Assembly: GCF_020907245.1 (NCBI RefSeq)
Contig: NZ_JAJJWH010000045.1
Span: forward strand, 1-35,537
Reading direction: 5' to 3'
Source: Pontibacter harenae
GTDB taxonomy: Bacteria; Bacteroidota; Bacteroidia; Cytophagales; Hymenobacteraceae
DNA: 35,537 nt
Shown: piece after piece, positions 17,769 to 26,887 of the stretch
How positions within the stretch are numbered: the stretch's first letter is position 1
Layout of the letters: every line of letters starts with the position of its first letter
Made by a program: the position numbers and the translations under genes
Notes under the pieces: model-generated
Databases searched by the model: none
Told to the model about the DNA's origin: nothing
What the model saw: the letters and a program-made list of their open reading frames with translations, nothing else

Positions 17769-20700
17769 TTAAATGTTAGCTGTTAATTCCTGGTTTAACT
17801 GAGACTTCACTTCCTCCAGTTTCTCTAACTGCTCCTGTAGTTTTTTAGATAATTCACTGTATTTCTCATGGTGCTGCTTAGTTGGTTTAGCATCTCCATA
17901 TTCAACAAAGCCTGCTAACCTGATGAGCTTCGTATCCAGACGTACCGGATAATTAGTCAGGTCCTGGTTTGCTTTAGCTTTAACCTGCACCAGTTGGTCT
18001 TCAATGCGCAGGAGCTTGTCCTTCATCTCCGTTATCGACCTGTCTTTTTTACCCGCTGAGCTCTTAGTTATTTCATCTAGTTGTTGTCGCATGTTCCGGA
18101 TATCCATCACTCCGGAGCGTAACTCAGTAACCCTTTTCCCAATGTTCACCAACAGGTCAAACTGTTCTTTGTATTCTTCCTGTGTTATCGGATTGCGTGG
18201 GTCTTTTACAATTTCAAACTCTTCGGTATAGGGGTTTCCATCTACAGTTAGCCGAACCATGTATTTGCCTGGCATCACCAAAGGACCTTTGGCAGAACCA
18301 TGTGTCACGATACCCTCCAGCGGAGCAGGGTTAGGATAGCGCATGTCTTCCCAAACAAAAGTATTTCCGCCTGCTTCTGCTGGCACTACTATTTCTTTTG
18401 CTCTTTCTCTTGCAGGCCCCCGCATTTCGTTTGCAGGCTCTGGCATACTTTTGGCTGCCGTCTTGCTCTTATAGGACTTAATCACCGCTCCATTTGCATC
18501 TATAAATTCCATGGTGATTTCGCTCTTAGGCGCTTCCTTTAAGTAGTAGCGCACCACCACACCATCTGGCGGGTTAATACCTAAGTTGTCAGACTCACCG
18601 AACCTGGACTCAATGGCCGGGCCACTGCCACCACCTCTGAAACGTACTGTTTCACGCGGTTTAAATAAATGAACAGAAGATTTCTGTATTTCTGGCGTAA
18701 GCTGGTGGAGTAATGTCAGGTCGTCCAGTATCCAAAAAGAACGCCCATGCGTGGCTGCTACCAGGTCATCATCCTGAATAGTCAGATCATGTATAGGAAC
18801 TAAAGGCAGGTTTAGCTGCAGCGACTGCCACTGCTCCCCATCATTGAAAGAAACATAAATACCTTTTTCGGTACCGGCATACAGTAGCCCTTTACGCTTC
18901 GGATCCTCCCGTATAACGCGTGTAAATTCATCTTCCGGGATACCTTGAGTAATTTTCTTCCAGGTCTTGCCGTAGTCGCTTGTCTTATACATATAAGGAT
19001 GAAAATCATCCTGCTTGTATTTAGTAGCTGCCACATAGGCTGTAGCAGGATCGTGCGGAGATGGTTCTATAATACTGACACGTGTGAGTTTCGGCAATCC
19101 TTTGGGTGTAACATTCTTCCAGTTCTTACCATTATCAGTAGAAATATGCACATAACCATCATCAGAACCAGCCCACAGCAGGCCAGGCTTTATCTTTGAC
19201 TCCTCGAAAGCGAAGATAGTACCGTACCACTCCACACCTGTATTATCCCGTACAACAGGGCCCCAGTCTTTACCTATTCTCGGGTCGTCCAGCGTAGGGG
19301 TTTTCTCGAGTGTGGCCGGATCTGAGCGGGTTAGGTCAGGGCTGATAACTTCCCAGCTCTTTCCCTGGTCACTTGAACGGTGCACATAGGAGGAAGTAGC
19401 ATAGACCACATCCGGGTTATGCGGAGAAACCACAATCGGGAACGTCCACTGGAAACGGTATTTGATATCAGCCGATCCGTAGCCATAGTTATCTTCAGGC
19501 ACAACCGACACATCGGAGATTTGATTTGTCTCCATATTCAACTTGCTAATCCAGTGGTGGTTTGCAGCGTAAATCAGATCTGGGTTATCTTTATTGAAGG
19601 CAATGTACCCGGATTCTCCTCCACCCACTGTGTAAAGTTCTGCTGGGTGAATAGCCCCATTATCCGATCTGCTTGGGACAGATACCGTAGAGTTGTCCTG
19701 CTGAGAGCCATACACACGGTAAGGAAACATGTTATCTGTAATAACATGATACATTTGCGCTGTAGGTTGATTGTAGATAGAAGACCATGTTTTGCCTCCG
19801 TTGTATGACACTGTGGCTCCGCCATCGTTGCCTTGCACCAGGTGGTTGGTGTCTTTCGGATCTATCCAAAGGTCATGGTTGTCTCCGTGGGGAGTAACTA
19901 CACGCGTATAATTACTACCGCCGTCAGATGATTTCCAAAAGCCGATGTTCATGATCCAAACCGTTTCGCTGTCTTTCGGATCTGCTGTAATGTGATGATA
20001 ATACCAGGGGCGCTGGTGCAGCTCTGCATTCTGGCTTACCAGTTGCCAAGTAGCACCAGCATCGTCTGTTCTGTATACACCTGTCTGGTTGTTTTCTGCC
20101 TCAATAATAGCCCACACCCTTTCTGGTTTAGCAGGAGACAGGGCAATTCCTATTCTGCCACGGTTCTTACCAGTGGGTAAACCAGGGTTAGTTGTAATGT
20201 TCGTCCAGTTATCTCCTCCGTCTACTGTTTTATAAATACCCGCGCCAGGCCCGGAGCTTCGCACTCCCCAGTCTAGGCGACGGAACTCAAAAGTAGAAGC
20301 ATACAACACATCCGGATTGGTAGGATCGATGGTCATGTCTATCGCCCCAACGTCTGGGCTTTTGTAAAGCACTTTCTTCCAGGTTTTACCTCCGTCTTTT
20401 GTACGGAACACGCCTCTCTCTTTGTTGGAGCCAAAAGCATGCCCGATAGCAGCTACATAGACAATGTCCGGGTTGGTAGGATGAATGATAACGGAGCCGA
20501 TGTGATAGGTATCCTGCAGGCCCAGGTGCTGCCATGTTTTACCGCCATCTGTAGACTTGTAAACACCATCTCCGTTGATGGTGTTTCCGCGGAGCGTGTG
20601 TTCCCCCATGCCCACATACAGCACTTCCGGATTTGACTCAGAAACGGCAATAGCACCTACTGACCCGGACGTGAAAAAACCATCCGATATGTTTTGCCAA

Positions 20701-21056
20701 GATTCTCCGCCATCAATTGTTTTCCAGACACCACCGCCCGTAGCTCCCATATAGGCCACCTGCTTCTCATTCGGATGCCCAGCTACCGCCACAACACGTC
20801 CTCCCCGGTAAGGGCCAATCAAACGCCAGTTCAGAGACTTCATGACAGATGTGCTCCCTTCTGGTTGTTGGGTAACAGCAGAACTTTTATTATTATTATC
20901 TGAAGCTACTTGAGCCTCTAAAGGAAGACTAAAAAGCAATGTGGCAAAGCCAATGATATAAGCTGCATACGCTGAGGAGCGGGACTTAATTGATAAGTGG
21001 CTTGAGCCACTCTTACTACTACGAATTACACAAACTATTTTTTTGATACATTCCAT
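17769..21056 (-). CDS. Asp-box (BNR/sortilin-like) beta-propeller protein
   Basis: A 1095-residue exported protein often annotated as glycosyl hydrolase or WD40/YVTN/BNR-repeat protein. The N-terminus is a long basic leader before the hydrophobic segment (residues about 33-49, ending PLEAQ). At least eleven Asp-box-like motifs can be read, such as TIDGGESW, STDGGKTW, TKDGGKTW, TVDGGDNW, SSDQGKSW and TSDYGKTW. They span residues about 95-740 and suggest two stacked propellers. After that come a beta-sandwich-like segment (VVRYYLKEAP to YMVRLTVDG) and a C-terminal helical region with coiled-coil potential (residues about 960-1090, LSKKLQEQLEKLEEVKSQL). No catalytic sialidase Arg triad is evident, so enzymatic activity is unproven. 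It sits between S51 and M20 peptidases, which hints at peptide binding or processing. Confidence 0.9.
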   Translation of the reverse strand: MECIKKIVCVIRSSKSGSSHLSIKSRSSAYAAYIIGFATLLFSLPLEAQVASDNNNKSSAVTQQPEGSTSVMKSLNWRLIGPYRGGRVVAVAGHPNEKQVAYMGATGGGVWKTIDGGESWQNISDGFFTSGSVGAIAVSESNPEVLYVGMGEHTLRGNTINGDGVYKSTDGGKTWQHLGLQDTYHIGSVIIHPTNPDIVYVAAIGHAFGSNKERGVFRTKDGGKTWKKVLYKSPDVGAIDMTIDPTNPDVLYASTFEFRRLDWGVRSSGPGAGIYKTVDGGDNWTNITTNPGLPTGKNRGRIGIALSPAKPERVWAIIEAENNQTGVYRTDDAGATWQLVSQNAELHQRPWYYHHITADPKDSETVWIMNIGFWKSSDGGSNYTRVVTPHGDNHDLWIDPKDTNHLVQGNDGGATVSYNGGKTWSSIYNQPTAQMYHVITDNMFPYRVYGSQQDNSTVSVPSRSDNGAIHPAELYTVGGGESGYIAFNKDNPDLIYAANHHWISKLNMETNQISDVSVVPEDNYGYGSADIKYRFQWTFPIVVSPHNPDVVYATSSYVHRSSDQGKSWEVISPDLTRSDPATLEKTPTLDDPRIGKDWGPVVRDNTGVEWYGTIFAFEESKIKPGLLWAGSDDGYVHISTDNGKNWKNVTPKGLPKLTRVSIIEPSPHDPATAYVAATKYKQDDFHPYMYKTSDYGKTWKKITQGIPEDEFTRVIREDPKRKGLLYAGTEKGIYVSFNDGEQWQSLQLNLPLVPIHDLTIQDDDLVAATHGRSFWILDDLTLLHQLTPEIQKSSVHLFKPRETVRFRGGGSGPAIESRFGESDNLGINPPDGVVVRYYLKEAPKSEITMEFIDANGAVIKSYKSKTAAKSMPEPANEMRGPARERAKEIVVPAEAGGNTFVWEDMRYPNPAPLEGIVTHGSAKGPLVMPGKYMVRLTVDGNPYTEEFEIVKDPRNPITQEEYKEQFDLLVNIGKRVTELRSGVMDIRNMRQQLDEITKSSAGKKDRSITEMKDKLLRIEDQLVQVKAKANQDLTNYPVRLDTKLIRLAGFVEYGDAKPTKQHHEKYSELSKKLQEQLEKLEEVKSQLNQELTANI

Positions 21057-21184
21057 TACTAGTTCTGTAAAAGGGTTCTTTTGAATAGATTTCTAAATTT
21101 TAACTGAACGCCAACTACGCGTTTATTAATTATAAGATAGCGCAGCCAAATTAGTGACAACAATGAGTTGATTGACTGCCACCA

Positions 21185-22117
21185 TTATTTATCATAGGAT
21201 GTGGATTCACTATATCTACTATCAGCCTTTGTTATTACTCTTCTCTCATTTAGGTCATATTTTTGCCCTTCGCTTAATAAGTAAAAAGGACCTGATACAA
21301 AATGAGTACTTTTGACCGTATCAACACTCGATTTATTTTCGGAAGCTACAATAGTATCATAATCATATATTGCAACATAAGACTTCCCTACAACTTCCAT
21401 TATGTCTTTCTGTACTACAACAGCAGTTGCTTCATCCAGCCCTATACCTATCAACATGGGAGATTGCCTAATTACATCTATCAGGTCGAATTGCCTGTTG
21501 CGTTTTAGCAGGTGCTGATCTATAACGGAGTTCTTTAAAAAACTAAGCCCTTGTGTATGGTCGCCTACTAATATATTAGCTCCTTTTGTGTCACCTCTCC
21601 ACAGGAAGGAACCTTGAATGCTGGCACCAGCTGAACTTCCGGCAATCACACCTCCTCTGTTCAGCACGTCAAAAAAAGCCTGATGAGTCAAGGTGTTCAA
21701 GTAGGAATCTGCTATCCTCCATTGGCGCCCCCCGACGAAGTATACACCGGTTGCTTGTTTTAATGGTGCAATAAATTTCTCACTATTAGCTTCCTTCAGA
21801 TCATTGGTATGCAGCAAAGTAACATGCTTGACTCCAGTTTCCTTTTTAACTATTTCTATATCTCGTATATCGAAGGCTGCAGAATCTCCTGAAGCAGTGG
21901 TAACCACCACAATATTTGCCTGATCTTTTCCTCCAGCCAATTCTACGAACTTATTCCAGATAGAAGCTGTATGTCCCACATTACCGCCAATGATGATAAG
22001 TGAGCCTTTTTCCGGGCCGTGCTTTGTAGAGGATGGTTTAACTTGTATTGGAGTTTGAGCAAAAGCATTTAAATAAGTAAGTGCTACAATTGAAAATAAT
22101 AGGCTACACTTTTTCAT
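21185..22117 (-). CDS. cyanophycinase-like S51 family peptidase
   Basis: A 310-residue exported member of the S51 peptidase / class I glutamine-amidotransferase-like fold. The signal peptide is residues 1-20 (ending NAFA-Q). The fold starts with GSLIIIGGNVG, and VYFVGGRQWRI comes before the nucleophile elbow GSSAGAS (catalytic Ser162). The downstream motifs DQHLLKRNRQFDL (His202) and GIGLDEATAV (Glu229) match cyanophycinases, which cut beta-Asp-Arg polymers from the end. Secreted relatives may act on other isoaspartyl or Asp-containing peptides. It is followed 128 bases later by the Asp-box gene. The IS1 element separates it from the M20 gene upstream, so its original promoter may have been displaced. 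Confidence 0.9.
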   Translation of the reverse strand: MKKCSLLFSIVALTYLNAFAQTPIQVKPSSTKHGPEKGSLIIIGGNVGHTASIWNKFVELAGGKDQANIVVVTTASGDSAAFDIRDIEIVKKETGVKHVTLLHTNDLKEANSEKFIAPLKQATGVYFVGGRQWRIADSYLNTLTHQAFFDVLNRGGVIAGSSAGASIQGSFLWRGDTKGANILVGDHTQGLSFLKNSVIDQHLLKRNRQFDLIDVIRQSPMLIGIGLDEATAVVVQKDIMEVVGKSYVAIYDYDTIVASENKSSVDTVKSTHFVSGPFYLLSEGQKYDLNERRVITKADSRYSESTSYDK

Positions 22118-22247
22118 AATTAATTTTTATCTATTCTTTTGAAGTCAGGTGAGATTGAAATCTTTGCCAATACAGTATGAATTTATAATGGTGCATTAAT
22201 ATTGAAGATGATGAAACCACACCCTAAATATTGCTTGTCTTACCTTA

Positions 22248-22276
22248 CATTTATTGGTAATTCTATAAAAGTAATG
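22248..22276. repeat. IS1 target duplication and left terminal inverted repeat
   Basis: The 8-base target duplication CATTTATT (22248-22255) is followed by the 21-base terminal repeat GGTAATTCTATAAAAGTAATG at 22256-22276. The repeat matches the other end at 19 of 21 positions. Confidence 0.9.
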
Positions 22277-23057
22277 CTATGTTGTAGTTAGCCACAAAGA
22301 AACGTATTGCCAACAGGTGCCTCTCGAGCTTTTTAGAGAAGGGGAGGGATTTCCTGACCAAGTGAGCACATCTCTGCCTGAGGGTACAGAAGAACCTCTC
22401 GGCATGGTTTGTCTCTTTCTTATTGGCAGAGGCCACATGCCTTGACGCCAGTATCACCTTTTTGTAGGCCTCCCACTCATCGGTGAAGAAAGTTGCCTGC
22501 TGCCTATAACGCTCCAGCACGTTTTCCCACAGCCGCTGTGCCTCTGTCTCCCAGGTGCAGGGCAATTATTTGCCTGCTTTTCCTGTCCTGGGCCACCCAT
22601 AGCCATTGCTTGTTGCCTTTGAAGCCGACAAAGCTCCACAACTCATCGCTTTCGCACTCATAGCACCTAAGCTGGATTCTGAGTTGCAAGCAACCTGCGC
22701 GTTCAAGTCCTGCGGCACTTCCCCGTACAGCTCATCCATGTAGCGGTAAAGGTGGTAAGCAGGAATGTCCAGCACTCTGCAGATGCCCTCCAGGGAGATG
22801 CGCTCCAGCAAAAGCAGCTCGATGAGCCTTTTCTGCTCCTGGCTCAGACCCTGGTTCTGCCCCTCAAAAACAAACTGCCTCAAGCAGTCCTTGCACTTGC
22901 CCCTGGCTTTGCCGTAGTAGGTTCTCCCGTTTTTGACCATATTCACACTGCCGCAGTTGCAACATGACCTGTTCATGATGGTAAGACTTAGGTTGGACAC
23001 CTAATCTTACTGCTACTGCGGTTATTTCTGTTGCTTCATTACTTTTATAGTACTACC
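22256..23057 (-). mobile_element. complete IS1-family insertion sequence (802 bp)
   Basis: The element is bounded by 21-base imperfect inverted repeats (22256-22276 and 23037-23057, 19 of 21 matching). It is flanked on both sides by the perfect 8-base direct repeat CATTTATT. Length, single transposase and 8-base duplication fit the IS1 family. The transposase is disrupted, so it cannot move on its own unless frameshifting repairs the frame or another copy acts in trans. It is inserted between the S51 and M20 peptidase genes. Confidence 0.92.
22263..22976 (-). pseudogene. IS1-family transposase with two compensating frameshifts
   Basis: The N-terminal zinc-finger part (MNRSCCNCGSVNM to CKDC) and HTH region (LEGICRVLDIPAYHLYRYMDELYG) are in one frame. 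Near 22680 homology jumps to the -1 frame (LRCYECESDELWSFVGFKGNKQWLW, with the first acidic catalytic region). Near 22575-22585 it returns to the original frame (EAQRLWENVLERYRQQ, FFTDEWEAY, NHAERFFCTLRQRCAHLVRK). The region between reads to a stop at 22566-22568 in the original frame. IS1 elements normally use one -1 shift between InsA and InsB, so the second shift is hard to reconcile with programmed frameshifting. No A6C slippery heptamer was seen at the first site. Confidence 0.85.
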
Positions 23058-23065
23058 CATTTATT
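23037..23065. repeat. IS1 right terminal inverted repeat and target duplication
   Basis: The right terminal repeat occupies 23037-23057 (inverse of the left end with two mismatches). The second copy of CATTTATT follows at 23058-23065, about 18 bases from the stop of the M20 gene. Confidence 0.9.
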
Positions 23066-23083
23066 AACCCCTTGCTCACTTTA

Positions 23084-24385
23084 TTACTTAGCTGTCAGGC
23101 GATGTACAAGAATAGCTGTTCGCTTCACAATATCTTCCAAAGTGGTAAGATCAACATATTCTTCCGGTGCATGGGCATTTCCACCCATAACGCCCAAACC
23201 ATCAAGGCTGTCGAGGTATTGAGCAACAAATGAGATATCTCCAGCTCCTCTCTTACCAGGGTCCCAAGGTTTTACTTCCCCCTGCCCCAAATCTATGCTT
23301 ACCTTACTAAGTACATTCAGAACAGCCATATTCCCATCAGTGGGAGGCATAGAAGGATATCCGTCTGAAAAAGAAATTTCGGCATGCGTAACAGGTAAGC
23401 TTTCTGCCACAATCGCTCTCATTTTTTCTCGGGCTCGTTCTTTCTGTTCTTCCGAAAGAAACCGCAGGTCTCCCTTTACAATGGTTGTATTAGCTACTAA
23501 GTTTGTTTTCCCGGACACATTACCTTTTGTACCGGATGAATCCAGGCTTACTTCTGTTCCTCCTAAGATGAGACCCGGGTTGAAAGTCAGGTATACTTCC
23601 TGCAATTCTTCATAAAACCTATTGAGAATGCGAGAAGCTTCATATACTGAGCCAGCGCCAGAAATATCGGAGAAGATACCAGAAGAGTGGGCTTGCTTGC
23701 CTGTTACTTTTAGAAACCAGCCACTGGCACCGCGACGGGCAATGGTGGCGTAGTTAAAACCTGTACTACCTTCAAAGCTCAAGGCAATATCATTTTTCTT
23801 AGCAGCCTTAATTATATCTTTACGGCTTATATCTAGGGGCCGACCTGCACTTTCCTCATCTCCATGCAAGATCACAGTAATCTGCCGGTCTTTCAACTGG
23901 CCAGCCTCATGTAAAGCCTTCAAGGCATACAGCATCACCATGTTACCGCCTTTCATATCACTGGTTCCAGGGCCTACAGCAATAGAGTCTTGAAATTTCC
24001 ATTTTTGAAAGGGGCTATCAGGTTCAAATACTGTATCAATATGACCGATCAGCAACAACTTTTTACCTTTTTTCCCCTTTATCTCCCCGATTAAATGCCC
24101 GCCTCGATTCATTTCTGAAGGCATATCTATCCAAGTAGTGGTAAACCCCATCTCATCCAACATCTTCTTGTAAAGCGCTCCAGCTTTCTTTACACCTGCA
24201 ACATTCAACGTACCACTGTTAATATTAACTGTTTCTTCTAGAAAATGAATCGCCTCGGGACTATTCTTCTCAACATTTTTAATGATTTGAGTTTCTTGTT
24301 TTGAAAGCTTCTGAGCGTAGGAAGAAGAGTGAAATAAAGAAAAGATAAACAAGAGAAGAAGCCGATATCGTTTATGTTCAATCAT
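23084..24385 (-). CDS. M20 metallopeptidase, carboxypeptidase G2-like
   Basis: A 433-residue exported zinc exopeptidase. A signal peptide ends SSYAQ near residue 25. M20A/CPG2-type motifs are complete: LIGHIDTVFEP (His115, Asp117), GPGTSDMKGGN (Asp143), LHGDEESAG (Glu177/178), SFEGSTGF (Glu205) and GGNAHAPEEYVD (His405). The dimerisation domain includes GKQAHSSGIF. Carboxypeptidase G2 relatives release C-terminal Glu from folates or peptides; this is the closest functional analogy but specificity is unproven. The gene follows the acylase gene by 266 bases, and the IS1 element has landed just after its stop, leaving the coding sequence intact. Confidence 0.93.
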   Translation of the reverse strand: MIEHKRYRLLLLFIFSLFHSSSYAQKLSKQETQIIKNVEKNSPEAIHFLEETVNINSGTLNVAGVKKAGALYKKMLDEMGFTTTWIDMPSEMNRGGHLIGEIKGKKGKKLLLIGHIDTVFEPDSPFQKWKFQDSIAVGPGTSDMKGGNMVMLYALKALHEAGQLKDRQITVILHGDEESAGRPLDISRKDIIKAAKKNDIALSFEGSTGFNYATIARRGASGWFLKVTGKQAHSSGIFSDISGAGSVYEASRILNRFYEELQEVYLTFNPGLILGGTEVSLDSSGTKGNVSGKTNLVANTTIVKGDLRFLSEEQKERAREKMRAIVAESLPVTHAEISFSDGYPSMPPTDGNMAVLNVLSKVSIDLGQGEVKPWDPGKRGAGDISFVAQYLDSLDGLGVMGGNAHAPEEYVDLTTLEDIVKRTAILVHRLTAK

Positions 24386-24651
24386 AAATTTAAGAAATTG
24401 GGTTTTGTATTATTAAAATTTATATCTCATTCGCTAATGCCAGCTTAATTTATAAACCTGGCAATAACAAGTTATTGCTACATCTGTCGGTGCAATCTTC
24501 AAAATCTTGGCCAGGAGTCTTGCACTAATGACCGGGTGCTAACTCTGTAAAAACTACCACTCACAAAACATAAAGTAAAAGCTCAGGCAAAGCTGCAAGC
24601 ACCAACTTATCCTTACTGCGCAGCCTCAACTTTGTTTTTAACACAATTAGA

Positions 24652-26838
24652 CTATTCTCCTGGATGGTAACTCTTTTCAGCACCTCTTTTTACATCTTTC
24701 TTATAAAAGGTAATATCTTTATAATCATGGTTAATATAACCATCTACCTGATCGGTAAAGTGTGGTGAGTTAGAATCTGAACTTGCCCCTCCTGTTAAAA
24801 TCGTCTTGGCTTTTAACTCTTTTCCAAATTCTATCAGAGCTACGAATGTATTACCTGTCACACCATATCGTTTCTTAGTTTCCGGCGTTTTCTTGCTTAC
24901 ATAAGCATTCAAGGAACCTAAATAACCTGGTGTTGCCGACAAAGCCCAACTAGGCTTTTCATCGCTAGAAGCTTCTCCGTTTGGATTCCGTTGATAACGA
25001 TTGACACTACCCCAACTTACTTTCCAGGTTCCATGATCTTGATGCAATTCTGAAACAACAGCCTTAAAGCTGTCTAGCAATTGCTGTTCTGATAGCGTTT
25101 GGGTTGAAACTGCCGCACCGTTAGTAGTTGAATACACTTCTTCCCTTGTGTGTGGTTTTGGCAAACTAGCAACGTTCAGATCAATAATCTTTTCAATCCA
25201 CATTACTGCCAATGTAGTTGCTACTGAGCTGGTGTCAGTTCTAAAATCCCACGCTTTTAGTACTTGAACTGGACCTGAAAGGTCAGAAGTGACTGTTGTG
25301 CTGTTATTATAGGCCTCGATGAGGTCAGGAATAAGACGTGCTGCATTAGGTAAATAAGTATCATGCGCTGCAGCAATAACATCATCCATAGTAGCGTTCT
25401 GAATTTTATCCAGAACTCTTACGGCATTCATTGCTCTTGGCGTTTGCCCATCGGGCAACATGAACAAAGGCTTTTTGCTCATCAATGTATCATAAGATCC
25501 TGTAGCGTATAACACGCTAGAGTTACAGTTCTGTAACCAGCCATTTGCTGGATTTTTATAATGGGGTATATCATCCAAAGAATATATACCTTTCCACTCA
25601 GTAGCATCTGTGCTACCGTCAACTGGACGCTTCCAATCCAGAGAAGCATCTTTTCGTGGAACAAAGTTGCCATGCCAGTAAGCAATGTTTCCGTCTCTAT
25701 CTGCGTACACGACATTACTTCCGGTCATGGCACGCCTGTTCATGGCTGCTTTAAACTCATCAAAATTCTTAGCTTTCATTTTCTCCCAATGCATAGCCAG
25801 CAGGTCAATGTTTGCATCAAAGGTTTTCAAAGCTATCCATTTGTTATCCAACACAGACACTATTGGACCGTGGTGTGTGCGGTAAACTGTAAATTTTTGT
25901 GTTAATATTTCATTATCCTTTTTGTAGGGAACAGTGACCTCCGTGCTATCCACTGGGTGTAGTGCGCCATTATAACTGTAGTAGTATTTCCCGTTTTTCC
26001 TCTCAACAGTTTCAGCATACAAGTCTCTCGCATCTGATAAGGAAACAGGATGCATCCAACCTAAGTATTCATTGAACCCTTGAAATAGACTGAACTGGCC
26101 AAGAAACGGTGCTCCGTATGAATTTAATCCTTCTTTGCTCACTACATGTATCTCAATACGACCGTAAAATCCAGAATGCGGGTTAATTAATAGCATTGCA
26201 TTCTTGCTTTTAGTGCGCGAGGGTGCTATTGCCCAACCGTTAGACCCAGATGGTTCACGAGATTCATCCGACTCTCCCATTGGTGTATAGGAAGTAGATT
26301 TCGGAATCTTCTTTGAATATAAAGCTTTGAAATCCTCATCATCCACATTGCTGCCGCCTACAGATGGAATATTGTTCATCAAGCACATCCATGGCTCTAC
26401 TCGTGTGATGAGCTTTGGCTTTTTCTCGGGATGTGTAATCATATAGTAGTTAACGCCATTGGCGAATCCATCGCAAAGCTTCTGAAGCCACTCTGGTGAT
26501 TCGTTATACAACGCTTTTGCTCGTATAGAGTCTGTGTAGATGCGTGACCAGAGATCTTTGTAGATCGCTGATTCACCTTCTACTTCAGCCTGACGGCCTA
26601 GTCTATTGATCAATGAAGCTTCTACCTTATCAAAGAACTCTTCACATTGCACATAACTCATTCCGAATACAGCCTGCTCATCGGTTTTGGCATATACATG
26701 CGGGACACCCCATTTATCTTTGATTATAGTAATTTGCTTTGCTTCTTTTTTCAGAGACTCAACCTCTTCAGAAGAAAATATTTGGGCCTGAACATTACCT
26801 GTTAAGACAATGAATAAAAAAACTAAAAACTTTTTCAT
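24652..26838 (-). CDS. penicillin-acylase family (S45) Ntn-hydrolase
   Basis: A 728-residue exported N-terminal-nucleophile amidohydrolase. Signal peptide residues 1-18 (ending VQA). A short alpha chain (ITIIKDKWGVPHVYA) precedes the autocatalytic cleavage site PSGSNGW, where Ser199 becomes the new N-terminal nucleophile of the beta chain. Later motifs fit the family: LLINPHSGFYG, RTHHGPIV, GSNVVYADRDGNIAYWHGN and WLQNCNSS. Relatives remove acyl chains from beta-lactams, N-acyl homoserine lactones or lipopeptides such as aculeacin. The substrate here is unknown; a location among peptidases suggests deacylation of N-acyl peptides. It starts 49 bases after the AbgB-like M20 gene and is probably in one transcript with it. 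The stop is TAG. Confidence 0.93.
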   Translation of the reverse strand: MKKFLVFLFIVLTGNVQAQIFSSEEVESLKKEAKQITIIKDKWGVPHVYAKTDEQAVFGMSYVQCEEFFDKVEASLINRLGRQAEVEGESAIYKDLWSRIYTDSIRAKALYNESPEWLQKLCDGFANGVNYYMITHPEKKPKLITRVEPWMCLMNNIPSVGGSNVDDEDFKALYSKKIPKSTSYTPMGESDESREPSGSNGWAIAPSRTKSKNAMLLINPHSGFYGRIEIHVVSKEGLNSYGAPFLGQFSLFQGFNEYLGWMHPVSLSDARDLYAETVERKNGKYYYSYNGALHPVDSTEVTVPYKKDNEILTQKFTVYRTHHGPIVSVLDNKWIALKTFDANIDLLAMHWEKMKAKNFDEFKAAMNRRAMTGSNVVYADRDGNIAYWHGNFVPRKDASLDWKRPVDGSTDATEWKGIYSLDDIPHYKNPANGWLQNCNSSVLYATGSYDTLMSKKPLFMLPDGQTPRAMNAVRVLDKIQNATMDDVIAAAHDTYLPNAARLIPDLIEAYNNSTTVTSDLSGPVQVLKAWDFRTDTSSVATTLAVMWIEKIIDLNVASLPKPHTREEVYSTTNGAAVSTQTLSEQQLLDSFKAVVSELHQDHGTWKVSWGSVNRYQRNPNGEASSDEKPSWALSATPGYLGSLNAYVSKKTPETKKRYGVTGNTFVALIEFGKELKAKTILTGGASSDSNSPHFTDQVDGYINHDYKDITFYKKDVKRGAEKSYHPGE

Positions 26839-26887
26839 TTGCTTGGTGTTTAGTTGGTTGGTGTCGAAAAAGGCTTATAAGTGCATT

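Noticed and set aside
24610..24651. Continuation of the acylase frame past its TAG (about 13 more codons)
   Set aside because: The acylase ends SYHPGE, as family members typically do, so the TAG is taken as the true stop and not as a readthrough site.
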